DNA of 64,000 nucleotides from Pseudomonas atagonensis (GCF_011369485.1 NZ_VXCA01000025.1:248001-312000); one strand, 5' to 3'. Numbered from the stretch's first letter, positions 7,350-18,935 are shown. Made by a program: numbers and translations. The notes: a model not told the origin generated them from the sequence alone.

Positions 7350-8270
7350 TCAGCTCAAGCGCGCGACTGCCGGCAGCTCCATGGCGCGCACTTCGCCTTG
7401 CAGGAAGTCACTCAGACGGCGCAAACGTTCACCTCCCGGACGGGTTTTTGGCCACACCAGGTAATAATTCAGTCCGCTGGCGACGGCGGTCGGCCACGGC
7501 AGACTCAGGCGTCCTTGCGCGACATCCTCGGCCACCATCAGCAAATCGCCCATGGATACGCCGTACCCGCGCGCCGCCGCAATCATTCCGAGCTCCAGCG
7601 TGTCGAAGACCTGACCGCCCTTGAGCGACACCTGTTCAGACAGGCCCATGTGCTCCAGCCAGCTGCGCCAGTCGCGACGATCCGGCGTCGGGTGCAGCAG
7701 TTCGGTACTGGCCAAACGAGCGACATCCCATGGCTGATCATTCAACAGGTTGGGCGCGCCCACCGGTATCAGCTCTTCAGGAAACAGCAGACTGGCCTCC
7801 CAGTCCGGCGGGAAGTGGCCGTCACTGAGCAGCACGGCGCAGTCGAAAGGCTCATCGTTGAAATCCACCGAGTCGACATCCATCCACGCGCTGGTCAACT
7901 GCACTTCGTTGCCCGGTTGCAAATGACGGAAGCGACTCAGTCGCGCCAGCAACCAGCGCATGGTCAGGGTCGAGGGCGCTTTCATGCGCAGGATGTCGTC
8001 CTCGGCGCGCAGCGTGTTACAGGCTCGCTCAAGGGCACTGAAACCTTCGCGAATGCCGGGCAACAGCAGGCGCGCCGATTCGGTCAGTTGCAGGTTGCGG
8101 CCGCTGCGGTGAAACAACCGGCAGGCGAAATGATCTTCGAGGGTGCGAATGTGCCGGCTGACCGCACTCTGAGTGATCGACAGCTCCTCGGCAGCGCGGG
8201 TAAACGAACTGTGTCGCGCCGCCGCTTCGAATGCGCGCAGGGCATACAAGGGAGGAAGACGACGAGACAT
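7350..8270 (-). CDS. LysR-family transcriptional regulator (GcvA-like)
   Basis: This 306-residue LysR regulator starts MSRRLPPLYALRAFEAAARH. The winged helix is at about 8-66, including SFTRAAEELSITQSAVSRHI and the wing FHRSGRNLQLTESA. The effector-binding domain begins near 92 with PSTLTMRWLLARLSRF, a run typical of GcvA/AmpR-like members. Codons upstream to 8438 are not needed. It is divergent from the MATE gene, whose start is 154 bp away, so this pump is a likely target. The effector is not known. A similar LysR-MATE pair is present in P. aeruginosa (PA5293-PA5294). Confidence 0.88.
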   Translation of the reverse strand: MSRRLPPLYALRAFEAAARHSSFTRAAEELSITQSAVSRHIRTLEDHFACRLFHRSGRNLQLTESARLLLPGIREGFSALERACNTLRAEDDILRMKAPSTLTMRWLLARLSRFRHLQPGNEVQLTSAWMDVDSVDFNDEPFDCAVLLSDGHFPPDWEASLLFPEELIPVGAPNLLNDQPWDVARLASTELLHPTPDRRDWRSWLEHMGLSEQVSLKGGQVFDTLELGMIAAARGYGVSMGDLLMVAEDVAQGRLSLPWPTAVASGLNYYLVWPKTRPGGERLRRLSDFLQGEVRAMELPAVARLS

Positions 8271-8423
8271 TCGGAAAGCTCCTATAGCGGGATGCGGCCA
8301 ACTTAGCAGAATCTGTTCTGGATGAGTTTTAATCATGCGACCCATCCTTTTTATCCCTTTGTGCAATGCCGTCCAAGCGCCGAGAATCGACGCTCTTCTG
8401 TTTCTTCCGATAATCGGGTGGTG

Positions 8424-9827
8424 ATGACCATGCAGCATCCTGTGCGTACCGAACTCTGGGCCATTCTGCGGCTGTCGGGGCCGTTGATCGCTTCACAGTT
8501 GGCGCACATGTTGATGGTGCTGACCGACACACTGATGATGGCGCGCATCAGTCCCGAAGCCCTGGCTGGCGGCGGCCTCGGCGCGGCGTCTTACTCGTTC
8601 GTGTCGATTTTCTGCATCGGCGTGATTGCGGCCGTTGGCACCCTGGTGGCGATTCGTCAGGGTGCCGGCGACATTCTTGGCGCGGCACGCCTGACCCAGG
8701 CCGGTTTGTGGCTGGCATGGCTGATGGCGCTGGGCGCCGGCTTGCTGTTGTGGAACCTGAAACCGCTTTTGCTGCTGTTCGGTCAGACCGAAACCAACGT
8801 CACTGCGGCCGGCCAGTTCCTGATTGCGCTGCCCTTCGCCCTGCCTGGCTATCTGAGCTTCATGGCTCTGCGTGGTTTCACCAGTGCAATCGGCCGAGCG
8901 ACGCCGGTCATGGTGATTAGCCTCGGCGGCACGGTGGCCAACTTTCTGCTCAATTACGCACTGATCACCGGCATGTTCGGCCTGCCGAAACTGGGTTTGA
9001 TGGGCATCGGTCTCGTCACGGCAATTGTCGCCAACTGCATGGCGCTGGCGCTGGCCTGGCACATTCGTCGGCACCCGGCGTATGACGCTTATCCGCTGCG
9101 CGCCGGTCTGTCGCGGCTGAACATGCAGTACCTGAAAGAGCTGTGGCGCCTCGGCCTGCCCATCGGCGGTACTTACGCGGTTGAGGTCGGGCTGTTCGCT
9201 TTCGCGGCGCTGTGCATGGGCACCATGGGCAGCACGCAAATGGGTGCACACCAGATTGCCCTGCAGATCGTCTCGGTGGCGTTCATGGTGCCGGCGGGTA
9301 TGTCGTACGCCATCACCATGCGCATCGGGCAGCATTACGGCGCCGGGCAGTTGCTGGATGCACGGATGTCGGGACGGGTCGGCATCGCGTTCGGCGCAGT
9401 GGTGATGCTGGCGTTTGCGATGGTGTTCTGGCTATTGCCGAATCAGTTGGTCGGCTTGTTCCTCGATCACAACGACCCGGCGTTTGCCGAAGTCATTCGA
9501 CTGGCGGTGAGCCTGTTGGCCGTGGCGGCGTGGTTCGAGTTGTTCGACGGCACGCAGACGATTGCCATGGGCTGCATTCGCGGGCTCAAGGATGCGAAGA
9601 CCACGTTTCTGGTCGGGCTCGGTTGCTACTGGCTGATCGGTGCGCCGGCAGCGTGGTGGATGGCGTTCCATCTGAACTGGGGGCCGACTGGCGTCTGGTG
9701 GGGACTGGCGCTGGGGCTGGCGTGTGCGGCGGTCAGCCTGACACTGGCGTTTGAGTGGAAGATGAAGCGGATGATTCGGCGTGAGCCTGCGCCATCAAGT
9801 CGGTTCACAGTCCCCCAGACCGACTGA
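8424..9827 (+). CDS. MATE family efflux transporter (NorM-like)
   Basis: This 467-residue polytopic membrane protein of the MATE family has 12 predicted helices. The first helix region holds SGPLIASQLAHMLMVLTDTL, which matches the NorM/YdhE start, and LGTMGS-like stretches (CMGTMGSTQMGAHQIALQI) occur near 270. Relatives exchange Na+ or H+ for cationic drugs and dyes. The start at 8424 (MTMQHPV) fits the family; ATG 8430 is an alternative, and neither has a strong ribosome site. The divergent LysR gene is a plausible regulator. Confidence 0.9.
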   Translation: MTMQHPVRTELWAILRLSGPLIASQLAHMLMVLTDTLMMARISPEALAGGGLGAASYSFVSIFCIGVIAAVGTLVAIRQGAGDILGAARLTQAGLWLAWLMALGAGLLLWNLKPLLLLFGQTETNVTAAGQFLIALPFALPGYLSFMALRGFTSAIGRATPVMVISLGGTVANFLLNYALITGMFGLPKLGLMGIGLVTAIVANCMALALAWHIRRHPAYDAYPLRAGLSRLNMQYLKELWRLGLPIGGTYAVEVGLFAFAALCMGTMGSTQMGAHQIALQIVSVAFMVPAGMSYAITMRIGQHYGAGQLLDARMSGRVGIAFGAVVMLAFAMVFWLLPNQLVGLFLDHNDPAFAEVIRLAVSLLAVAAWFELFDGTQTIAMGCIRGLKDAKTTFLVGLGCYWLIGAPAAWWMAFHLNWGPTGVWWGLALGLACAAVSLTLAFEWKMKRMIRREPAPSSRFTVPQTD

Positions 9828-9849
9828 AATCCCTTGTAGGGATAGGTGT

Positions 9850-11523
9850 TTAGCTGACAATTTCCAGGGCTGGCTGTTGGCTTGAGCCGAAGGTGAGGTA
9901 CTCAACCAGCTCCGCCAACGGCAACGGCCGGCTGATCAGATAACCCTGCACCTGATCGCAGCCAAACCCGCGCAGCAATTCCAGTTGCTCCGGCGTTTCG
10001 ACCCCTTCCGCCACCACTTCCAGGTGCAGGTTGTGCGCGAGGTTGATCATCGCGTGTACCAGTTTGCGGTTCTCTTCGCGCTGCTCCATGCCGCCAACAA
10101 AGCTCTTGTCGATCTTCAGCAACGTGATCGGCAGGCTGTTGAGGTGCACGAACGATGAGAACCCGGTGCCGAAGTCATCCAGCGAGAAACGCACGCCGAG
10201 GCGGCCAAGAGCGTCCATGGTCTGTTTGACCAGATCGCTGCGGCGCATCACAGCGGTTTCGGTGAGTTCGAACTCCAGCCACTGCGCCTCGACGCCACGC
10301 TCGGCGATCAAACGACTCAGGGTCGGCAACAACTGGCTGTCCTGAAACTGGCGGAACGACAGGTTGATTGCCATGTGCAGCGCCGGCAACCCGCGTTCGC
10401 GCAGAGCCTGCATGTCACGCAGGGCACGGGAAATCACCCAGTAACCCAGCGGCACGATCAACCCGCTCTGTTCGGCTAGTGGCACGAACTCACTGGGCGG
10501 CAGCAAACCGCGCTCGCCATGGCGCCAGCGCACCAGGGCTTCGAGGCCGACAATCTGGCCATCTTCGAGATTCAGCCGTGGCTGGTAATGCAGTTCCAGC
10601 TCATCGCGACGCAATGCCCGACGCAGCTCGCTTTCGAGGTCGGCCATGCTGCGCGCGTTACGGTTGATGCGTTCGTTGAAGATATGAAAGGTGCAGCCCT
10701 GCGTGCTCTTGGCCTGCTGCATGGCGATGTGGGCGTGCCACATCAGCGGATCAGCGCCAGCCTGCGCGCGGGCGTGGGCGATGCCGAGGCTGGAACCGAT
10801 CAACAGGCTTTCGCCATCGACCCAGTAGGGTTCCGACAAGGCTTCGGTAATGCGTTCGGCCATCCACTCGGCCCGTTGCGGCGCACGGCGGGTGTCGATC
10901 AGAAGGGCGAACTCATCACTGCCCAGCCGCGCCAGTTGATCACCGGCCTCCAGCTGACTTTTCAGACGCGAGACGACTTGCAGGATCAAGCGGTCGCCCG
11001 CCTGATGGCCGAGGGCGTCGTTGGCGTGACGGAAATTGTCGAGATCGAGGTGCCCGAGGGCCAGGCCGCGGCCGTCGTTTTCCGCGAGGCGCGCCGTGAG
11101 CAAGGTCTGAAAACCCTGACGGTTGGCGATACCGGTCAGCGGATCCTGTTCGGCAAGGCGTTGCAGGGTGTTTTCGAGGACGCCGCGCTCGCGCACATGA
11201 CGCAGGCAACGGCGCAGCATGCCGGCATCGAGAGCATCGAACACCAGCCAGTCACTGACGCCGTCGGGCGTGGTCGCCGGTTCGTGTTCCAGCAGCAACA
11301 CCGTCGGCAGGCTGCACCGGCCGGGCGCGGGCTGCAAGGCGGGAACGGTCAACAGCACCGCGTGGCGGTTGTCTTCGAACAGACTGCTGACCGACTCCCA
11401 GCTCGGCGCGCTGATCAGCACCGCCGCGCTCCCCATAGGAGCCAGACACTCGCGCAATAACGCTGTCCACGCTGGCTCTTCGGCCAGTAGCAGCAAACGC
11501 AAGGGTTCGACAGGCGTAGACAA
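9850..11523 (-). CDS. GGDEF-EAL protein, ProE-like c-di-GMP phosphodiesterase
   Basis: This 557-residue protein has three parts. An N-terminal region (1-120) resembles a receiver fold (LRLLLLAEEPAWTALLRECL) but lacks an obvious phosphoacceptor aspartate. The GGDEF domain (about 125-285) carries GSDEF instead of GGDEF near 202, so cyclase activity is doubtful. The EAL domain (about 300-550) is complete, with LEALVRW near 324, NLSFRQF, ELTETAV, DDFGTGFSS, KIDKSFV and EGVET. It should hydrolyse c-di-GMP. The position next to rep matches PA5295 (ProE), a phosphodiesterase of P. aeruginosa. No membrane segment is seen, so it is probably cytoplasmic. Confidence 0.88.
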   Translation of the reverse strand: MSTPVEPLRLLLLAEEPAWTALLRECLAPMGSAAVLISAPSWESVSSLFEDNRHAVLLTVPALQPAPGRCSLPTVLLLEHEPATTPDGVSDWLVFDALDAGMLRRCLRHVRERGVLENTLQRLAEQDPLTGIANRQGFQTLLTARLAENDGRGLALGHLDLDNFRHANDALGHQAGDRLILQVVSRLKSQLEAGDQLARLGSDEFALLIDTRRAPQRAEWMAERITEALSEPYWVDGESLLIGSSLGIAHARAQAGADPLMWHAHIAMQQAKSTQGCTFHIFNERINRNARSMADLESELRRALRRDELELHYQPRLNLEDGQIVGLEALVRWRHGERGLLPPSEFVPLAEQSGLIVPLGYWVISRALRDMQALRERGLPALHMAINLSFRQFQDSQLLPTLSRLIAERGVEAQWLEFELTETAVMRRSDLVKQTMDALGRLGVRFSLDDFGTGFSSFVHLNSLPITLLKIDKSFVGGMEQREENRKLVHAMINLAHNLHLEVVAEGVETPEQLELLRGFGCDQVQGYLISRPLPLAELVEYLTFGSSQQPALEIVS

Positions 11524-11797
11524 GCTAGCTCCCTAGACTCTGCAATGATGTGGGCGGGGCATTATGCCGTTGTGCTGACCAATGACCAATGAGCAGACCC
11601 AATGAAAACGGCTATCAAAACGTTATTTTGTGTCAAGAATGAGAACATTAGCCGCAAAATCTCCGCGCATCCTGCGTGAAAGTAACAAAACCGGCAAATT
11701 TGAATCGCGTGGTACGTCACAAGTCGGACAGAGCAGCACAAATCGCTGAGCCTGTTAAAATGCCGGCCCATTTCGTCAACGACTCCCGAATTTTCGT

Positions 11798-13807
11798 ATG
11801 TCCCGACTCAATCCCCGGCAGCAAGAAGCCGTGAACTACGTCGGCGGCCCTCTATTGGTGCTCGCCGGTGCTGGCTCCGGCAAGACCAGCGTGATCACGC
11901 GCAAAATCGCGCACCTGATCCAGAATTGCGGCATCCGCGCCCAGTACATCGTCGCCATGACCTTTACCAACAAGGCCGCTCGCGAGATGAAAGAGCGGGT
12001 CGGCACCCTGCTGCGAGCCGGCGAAGGTCGCGGCCTGACGGTCTGCACTTTCCACAACCTGGGCCTGAACATCATCCGCAAGGAACACGTGCGGCTGGGC
12101 TACAAACCCGGTTTCTCGATCTTCGACGAGACCGACGTCAAAGCCCTGATGACCGACATCATGCAGAAGGAATACGCGGGGGACGACGGCGTCGACGAGA
12201 TCAAGAACATGATCGGCGCCTGGAAAAACGACCTGATCCTGCCACCTCAGGCACTGGAAAACGCGCGTAATCCGAAAGAACAGACTGCGGCCATCGTCTA
12301 CACCCACTACCAGCGCACGCTCAAGGCGTTCAACGCGGTGGACTTCGACGACCTGATCCTGCTGCCGGTGAAGCTTTTCGAAGAGCACGCCGACATCCTC
12401 GAAAAGTGGCAGAACAAAGTTCGCTATCTGCTCGTCGACGAATACCAGGACACCAACGCCAGCCAATACCTGCTGGTGAAGATGCTGATCGGCAAGCGCA
12501 ACCAGTTCACCGTGGTAGGCGACGACGACCAGTCGATCTACGCCTGGCGCGGTGCACGGCCAGAAAACCTGATGCTGCTCAAGGATGACTATCCGTCCCT
12601 GAAAGTGGTGATGCTCGAGCAGAACTACCGCTCCACCAGCCGCATCTTGCGTTGTGCCAACGTGCTGATTTCGAACAACCCGCACGAATTCGAAAAACAG
12701 CTGTGGAGCGAGATGGGCCACGGCGACGAGATCCGCGTGATCCGCTGCCGCAACGAGGACGCAGAAGCCGAGCGCGTGGCCATGGAAATCCTCAGCCTGC
12801 ACTTGCGCACCGACCGCCCGTACAGCGATTTCGCGATCCTTTATCGCGGTAACTATCAGGCCAAGCTGATCGAGCTGAAACTGCAGCACCATCAGGTGCC
12901 GTACCGTTTGAGCGGCGGCAACAGCTTCTTCGGTCGCCAGGAAGTAAAAGACCTGATGGCCTACTTCCGCCTGATCGTAAACCCGGACGACGACAACGCC
13001 TTCCTGCGCGTGATCAACGTGCCGCGCCGGGAAATCGGCTCCACGACCCTGGAAAAACTCGGCAACTACGCCACCGAACGCAAGATCTCGATGTACGCCG
13101 CCACCGACGAAATCGGTCTGGGCGAGCATCTGGACAGCCGCTTCACCGATCGCCTGTCGCGCTTCAAGCGCTTCATGGACAAGGTGCGCGAGCAGTGCGC
13201 CGGCGAAGACCCGATCTCCGCCCTGCGCAGCATGGTCATGGACATCGACTACGAGAACTGGCTGCGTACCAACAGCTCCAGCGACAAGGCTGCCGACTAC
13301 CGGATGAGCAACGTCTGGTTCCTGATCGAAGCCTTGAAGAACACCCTGGAAAAAGACGAAGACGGCGAAATGACCGTCGAGGACGCCATCGGCAAACTCG
13401 TCCTGCGCGACATGCTGGAACGTCAGCAGGAAGAAGAGGACGGCGCCGAAGGCGTGCAGATGATGACCTTGCACGCCTCCAAGGGTCTGGAATTCCCCTA
13501 TGTGTTCATCATGGGCATGGAAGAGGAAATCCTCCCGCACCGTTCCAGCATCGAGGCCGACACCATCGAAGAGGAACGTCGCCTGGCGTACGTGGGCATC
13601 ACCCGTGCGCGCCAGACCCTCGCCTTCACCTTCGCCGCCAAGCGCAAACAGTACGGCGAGATCATCGATTGCGCGCCCAGCCGCTTCCTCGATGAGCTGC
13701 CGCCGGACGACCTGGCGTGGGAAGGCAACGACGATACACCGACCGAAGTCAAAGCCGTGCGCGGCAACAACGCATTGGCTGATATACGCGCGATGTTAAA
13801 GCGCTAG
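11798..13807 (+). CDS. rep: ATP-dependent DNA helicase Rep
   Basis: This 669-residue UvrD/Rep superfamily 1 helicase moves 3' to 5' and helps replication forks pass bound proteins. MSRLNPRQQEAVNYVGGPLL is the Rep N terminus. The Q motif is followed by Walker A AGAGSGKT (about 22-29), the Walker B region LLVDEYQDTN (about 214), GDDDQSIYAWRGA, QNYRS, and the C-terminal motifs MTLHASKGLEFP and EERRLAYVGITRA. The length is normal. It is probably monocistronic; a 57-base gap separates it from xpt on the same strand. Confidence 0.97.
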   Translation: MSRLNPRQQEAVNYVGGPLLVLAGAGSGKTSVITRKIAHLIQNCGIRAQYIVAMTFTNKAAREMKERVGTLLRAGEGRGLTVCTFHNLGLNIIRKEHVRLGYKPGFSIFDETDVKALMTDIMQKEYAGDDGVDEIKNMIGAWKNDLILPPQALENARNPKEQTAAIVYTHYQRTLKAFNAVDFDDLILLPVKLFEEHADILEKWQNKVRYLLVDEYQDTNASQYLLVKMLIGKRNQFTVVGDDDQSIYAWRGARPENLMLLKDDYPSLKVVMLEQNYRSTSRILRCANVLISNNPHEFEKQLWSEMGHGDEIRVIRCRNEDAEAERVAMEILSLHLRTDRPYSDFAILYRGNYQAKLIELKLQHHQVPYRLSGGNSFFGRQEVKDLMAYFRLIVNPDDDNAFLRVINVPRREIGSTTLEKLGNYATERKISMYAATDEIGLGEHLDSRFTDRLSRFKRFMDKVREQCAGEDPISALRSMVMDIDYENWLRTNSSSDKAADYRMSNVWFLIEALKNTLEKDEDGEMTVEDAIGKLVLRDMLERQQEEEDGAEGVQMMTLHASKGLEFPYVFIMGMEEEILPHRSSIEADTIEEERRLAYVGITRARQTLAFTFAAKRKQYGEIIDCAPSRFLDELPPDDLAWEGNDDTPTEVKAVRGNNALADIRAMLKR

Positions 13808-13864
13808 AATTGACCACTTTTTACTAGACCTTCGGCGCACCAAGCGCCAAATGAGGACAGCTTC

Positions 13865-14437
13865 ATGGAAGCATTGCACCAGAAAATCCGCGAACAAGGC
13901 ATCGTGCTTTCCGACCAGGTCCTGAAGGTCGACGCCTTCCTGAACCACCAGATCGACCCGGCCCTGATGAAGCTGATCGGCGACGAATTCGCCTCGCTGT
14001 TCAAGGATTCCGGCATCACCAAGATCGTCACCATCGAAGCGTCGGGCATCGCCCCGGCGATCATGACCGGTCTGAATCTCGGTGTGCCGGTGATCTTCGC
14101 CCGCAAGCAACAGTCCCTGACGCTGACTGAAAACCTGCTGTCGGCGACCGTTTACTCGTTCACCAAGAAGACCGAAAGCACCGTGGCGATCTCCCCGCGT
14201 CACCTGACCAGCAGCGACCGCGTATTGATCATCGACGACTTCCTGGCCAACGGTAAGGCGTCGCAAGCCCTAATCTCGATCATCAAGCAGGCCGGCGCGA
14301 CCGTTGCCGGCCTGGGAATCGTGATCGAAAAGTCGTTCCAGGGCGGCCGTGCCGAGCTGGACTCGCAGGGTTATCGCGTTGAATCGCTGGCCCGCGTGAA
14401 GTCGCTGAAGGATGGCGTGGTTACCTTCATCGAATAA
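13865..14437 (+). CDS. xpt: Xanthine phosphoribosyltransferase
   Basis: This 190-residue type I phosphoribosyltransferase converts xanthine and PRPP to XMP in purine salvage. The start MEALHQKIREQGIVLSDQVL and the PRPP-binding motif RVLIIDDFLANGKA (about 119-132) are typical of Xpt. The ribosome site GAGGACAG precedes the ATG. The location just after rep matches P. aeruginosa PA5298. No purine riboswitch is visible in the short upstream gap. Confidence 0.96.
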   Translation: MEALHQKIREQGIVLSDQVLKVDAFLNHQIDPALMKLIGDEFASLFKDSGITKIVTIEASGIAPAIMTGLNLGVPVIFARKQQSLTLTENLLSATVYSFTKKTESTVAISPRHLTSSDRVLIIDDFLANGKASQALISIIKQAGATVAGLGIVIEKSFQGGRAELDSQGYRVESLARVKSLKDGVVTFIE

Positions 14438-14457
14438 CCAGCAACACCGCACTACCC

Positions 14458-14547
14458 TGTGGGAGCGGGCTTGCTCGCGAAGGCGTCGTGTCAGTCGACA
14501 TATTCTTTGACTGATCCGGCGCTTTCGCGAGCAAGCCCGCTCCCACA
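14458..14547. repeat. REPIN (GTGGGAGCGGGCTTGCTCGCGA family)
   Basis: Two long inverted REP units (TGTGGGAGCGGGCTTGCTCG and its complement) are separated by about 40 bases. It lies between the convergent xpt and CoA hydrolase genes and may serve as their common transcript end. Confidence 0.92.
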
Positions 14548-14567
14548 GTTGGTTTTGGGGTGGACGA

Positions 14568-16490
<1,923 letters not shown>

Positions 16491-16583
16491 CTGAAGCCTC
16501 CCGCCCGTTCCGTGAATAGAGGTACGACCGAGATTGCCGGTTGTTTGCTGCAATGAACAGCCTCAGGCCTGAATCGCGGGCAC

Positions 16584-16612
16584 AAAAAAACCGTCCGGAG
16601 ACGGTTTTTTTC
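16584..16612 (-). terminator. Terminator of the cytochrome c gene
   Basis: ACCGTC and GACGGT form a stem flanked by long A and T runs, 15 bases past the stop of the cytochrome gene. The flanking runs make it usable on both strands. Confidence 0.88.
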
Positions 16613-16626
16613 ATCAGAAGCGCGGC

Positions 16627-17055
16627 TTATTTCAGGCCGGACATCTTCTGGATCGCGCCCTTGAGCTCGTCATCCGAACAGTCGGCGCAGGTGCCTTTTG
16701 GCGGCATGGAGTTGATGCCGGTGATGGCCTTGGCCAGGATGCCGTCGAGGCCGCCCTGGTGATCGGCGCGCTCTTTCCAGGCTGCGGCGTCACCGATTTT
16801 CGGTGCGCCCAACAGGCCAGTGCCGTGGCAAGCGTTGCAATGTTTGGCAATCACTTCATCCGGGGTTTTCGCACCGCCACCGCCGCCGGCAGTCGCAGCC
16901 ACTTCCATTCCCTTGCATTCCTGTCCCTGAACGCACACCTGGCCGACAGGCTCGAGGCGTTTGGCAATGTCGTCGTTCGTCGCAGCTTGAGCGCTGACAG
17001 CCCAGAGGGCCAGTACGGTTGCTGGTGCGGCCAGCATTTTCATAATTAGGTTCAC
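16627..17055 (-). CDS. cycB: Cytochrome c5 family protein
   Basis: This is a 142-residue periplasmic cytochrome. A signal peptide (MNLIMKMLAAPATVLALWAV, then SAQA) is followed by a spacer with a run of glycines (TAGGGGGAK). A single haem motif CNACH is at about 73-77, with the axial methionine in MPPKGTC. CADC near the C terminus adds a second cysteine pair seen in cytochrome c5. It should carry electrons to terminal oxidases or peroxidases. The start is a GTG at 17055, chosen because GAGGG stands at the right distance; the ATG at 17043 would be 20 bases from it. PA5300 (cycB) has the same place. Confidence 0.9.
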   Translation of the reverse strand: MNLIMKMLAAPATVLALWAVSAQAATNDDIAKRLEPVGQVCVQGQECKGMEVAATAGGGGGAKTPDEVIAKHCNACHGTGLLGAPKIGDAAAWKERADHQGGLDGILAKAITGINSMPPKGTCADCSDDELKGAIQKMSGLK

Positions 17056-17224
17056 GCGTTCACCCTCAATGGTGGCTATTCACGCCTGCGGCCACGGTTC
17101 GCAGGCGGGCGGAAGTATAGCGGGTAGCCCGCCACACTGAAACAACCCCATAGTCGAAGGGGTTATACCGCGCGGTAGAAAAACTCTCCGGATGCCTTTG
17201 CCATCATGGCTTGGCACCTCTTTA

Positions 17225-17773
17225 TCAAAAATTTGCCGGCGTGGCTGCGCTGATTAGTCGCGCAGGCAAGTCGAACGGATTACGGAAACGATGCGGCTTG
17301 GTACTTTCAAAGTAGTAGCTGTCGCCGGCTTCGAGAATAAAAGTTTCCAGACCCACCACCAGTTCCAGACGACCTTCCACCAGAATCCCGGTTTCCTCAC
17401 CTTCGTGGGTGAGCATTTCTTCGCCGGTATCGGCGCCCGGCGGGTAGATTTCATTAAGGAAAGCGATGGCCCGGCTCGGGTGCGCGCGGCCGACCAGCTT
17501 CATGGTCACGGCGCCGTCGGAAATGTCGATCAGCTCGTTGGCCTTGTAGACGATCTGGGTTGGTTTTTCCTGCAGAATCTCTTCGGAAAAGAACTCGACC
17601 ATGGACATGGGAATGCCGCCCAACACCTTCCTCAACGAACTGATCGAGGGGCTGACGCTGTTCTTTTCGATCATCGAAATGGTGCTGTTGGTGACGCCCG
17701 CGCGTTTGGCGAGTTCACGCTGGGAAAGCCCTTTGAGCTTGCGGATCGATTGCAGTCGTTCACCGACGTCCAA
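17225..17773 (-). CDS. pauR: Polyamine-responsive repressor PauR (HTH-cupin)
   Basis: This 182-residue regulator has an N-terminal Xre-type HTH (about 5-60, SQRELAKRAGVTNSTISMIE) and a C-terminal cupin (about 105-175, THEGEETGILVEGRLELVVG and ESTKPHRFRNP). In P. aeruginosa PauR (PA5301) represses genes of putrescine and polyamine use and is released by polyamines. Several likely targets, pauB and kauB, are in this window. It is divergent from cycB-side genes and faces dadX across an 88-base gap that holds an inverted repeat, a probable operator. Confidence 0.93.
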   Translation of the reverse strand: MDVGERLQSIRKLKGLSQRELAKRAGVTNSTISMIEKNSVSPSISSLRKVLGGIPMSMVEFFSEEILQEKPTQIVYKANELIDISDGAVTMKLVGRAHPSRAIAFLNEIYPPGADTGEEMLTHEGEETGILVEGRLELVVGLETFILEAGDSYYFESTKPHRFRNPFDLPARLISAATPANF

Positions 17774-17790
17774 GGCTGGAGCCTCCTGAT

Positions 17791-17840
17791 GTTGTAGAAA
17801 TATTGAGCGTTATCATGGCGACAGCGTTCAGTATTTACAA
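17791..17840. promoter_or_regulatory. Inverted repeat in front of pauR, candidate PauR operator
   Basis: The left arm GTTGTAGAAATATTGAGCG (17791-17809) and the complement of the right arm, GTTGTAAATACTGAACG (17824-17840), match at most positions apart from a 2-base insertion. The repeat covers the expected pauR promoter, 18 bases from its start codon. Autoregulation by PauR is a reasonable inference. A looser version of the same layout stands between kauB and the cupin gene at 30062-30122. Confidence 0.5.
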
Positions 17841-17861
17841 CACGTGGGCTCCGTTGCGGCC

Positions 17862-18935
17862 TCAAGCCTCGGAATAGAGCCTTGGCACTCGACGCAGGTT
17901 GCAGAAAATCTGGTACGGAATGGTGTCGGCCCACTTCGCCACTTCGCTGGCGAGGATGTTTTTACCCCACAGCTCGACGGTCGAACCGAGGTCGGCTTCC
18001 GGCACATCGGTGAGGTCGATGCAGAGCATGTCCATCGAAACGCGACCGAGAATCCGGCTGCGCTTGCCCGCTACCAGCACCGGAGTGCCGGTCGGCGCCT
18101 GACGAGGGTAGCCATCGGCATAACCCATGGCGACCACGCCGATGCGCATTGGCTTGTCGGTGATGAATTTTGCGCCGTAGCCAATCGGCTCGCCGGCGGG
18201 CAACTCACGTACGCAGATCACTTTCGATTCGAGGGTCATCACTGGTTTCAAGCGCTCGGCCACAGCGTTGGCTTCTTCGAACGGCGTGGCGCCGTAGAGC
18301 ATGATGCCGGGACGCACCCAGTCGCTGTGAATCTGCGGCCAGCCGAGCACGGCAGGCGAATTGCGCAGACTGACTTCGGCCGCCAGGCCCTGACGCGCAG
18401 CCTCGAACACCGCCACCTGATCGGCACTGCTCTGTTCGTGCAGTTCATCGGCGCGGGCGAAGTGGCTCATCAGCACGATTTTCGCCACTTTGCCGCTGGC
18501 CAGCAGACGCTGGTACGCGGCCGCGTAATCCTTGGGATGCAGGCCCACGCGGTGCATGCCCGAATCGAGTTTCAGCCACACGGTGATCGGCTTGCTCAGC
18601 GCAGCCTGCTCGATCGCTTCGAGCTGCCACAGCGAATGCACCACGGTCCAGAAATCATGCTCGACGATCAGTGCCAGTTCATCGGCCTCAAAGATGCCTT
18701 CCAGCAACAACACCGGTGCACGAATACCGGCAGCGCGTAGCTCCAGCGCTTCTTCGATGCAGGCGACGGCAAAACCATCGGCCTCGGCTTCCAGCGCCTG
18801 GGCGCAGCGCACCGCGCCGTGACCGTAGGCATCGGCCTTGATCACTGCCAGCGCCTTGGCGCCGGTGACTTCGCGGGCAATTTGGTAGTTGTGACGCAGG
18901 GCTTGAAGGTCGATCAGGGCACGGGCAGGACGCAT
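17862..18935 (-). CDS. dadX: Catabolic alanine racemase DadX
   Basis: This 357-residue PLP-dependent alanine racemase starts MRPARALIDLQALRHNYQIA. The PLP lysine is in AVIKADAYGHGA (about residue 33), and the catalytic tyrosine is in MGYADGYPR/YGAKF near 250-265. It interconverts L- and D-alanine so that DadA can oxidise the D form. An in-frame ATG at 18959 gives eight more residues but lacks a ribosome site; the shorter form equals the length of P. aeruginosa DadX. It is the last gene of the leftward dadA-ridA-dadX operon. Confidence 0.94.
   Translation of the reverse strand: MRPARALIDLQALRHNYQIAREVTGAKALAVIKADAYGHGAVRCAQALEAEADGFAVACIEEALELRAAGIRAPVLLLEGIFEADELALIVEHDFWTVVHSLWQLEAIEQAALSKPITVWLKLDSGMHRVGLHPKDYAAAYQRLLASGKVAKIVLMSHFARADELHEQSSADQVAVFEAARQGLAAEVSLRNSPAVLGWPQIHSDWVRPGIMLYGATPFEEANAVAERLKPVMTLESKVICVRELPAGEPIGYGAKFITDKPMRIGVVAMGYADGYPRQAPTGTPVLVAGKRSRILGRVSMDMLCIDLTDVPEADLGSTVELWGKNILASEVAKWADTIPYQIFCNLRRVPRLYSEA

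Noticed and set aside
11852..13540. A 562-codon open frame antisense to rep
   Set aside because: It lies wholly over the conserved helicase gene and has a composition typical of high-GC shadow frames (rich in V, D, H, Q); no ribosome site or family motif.
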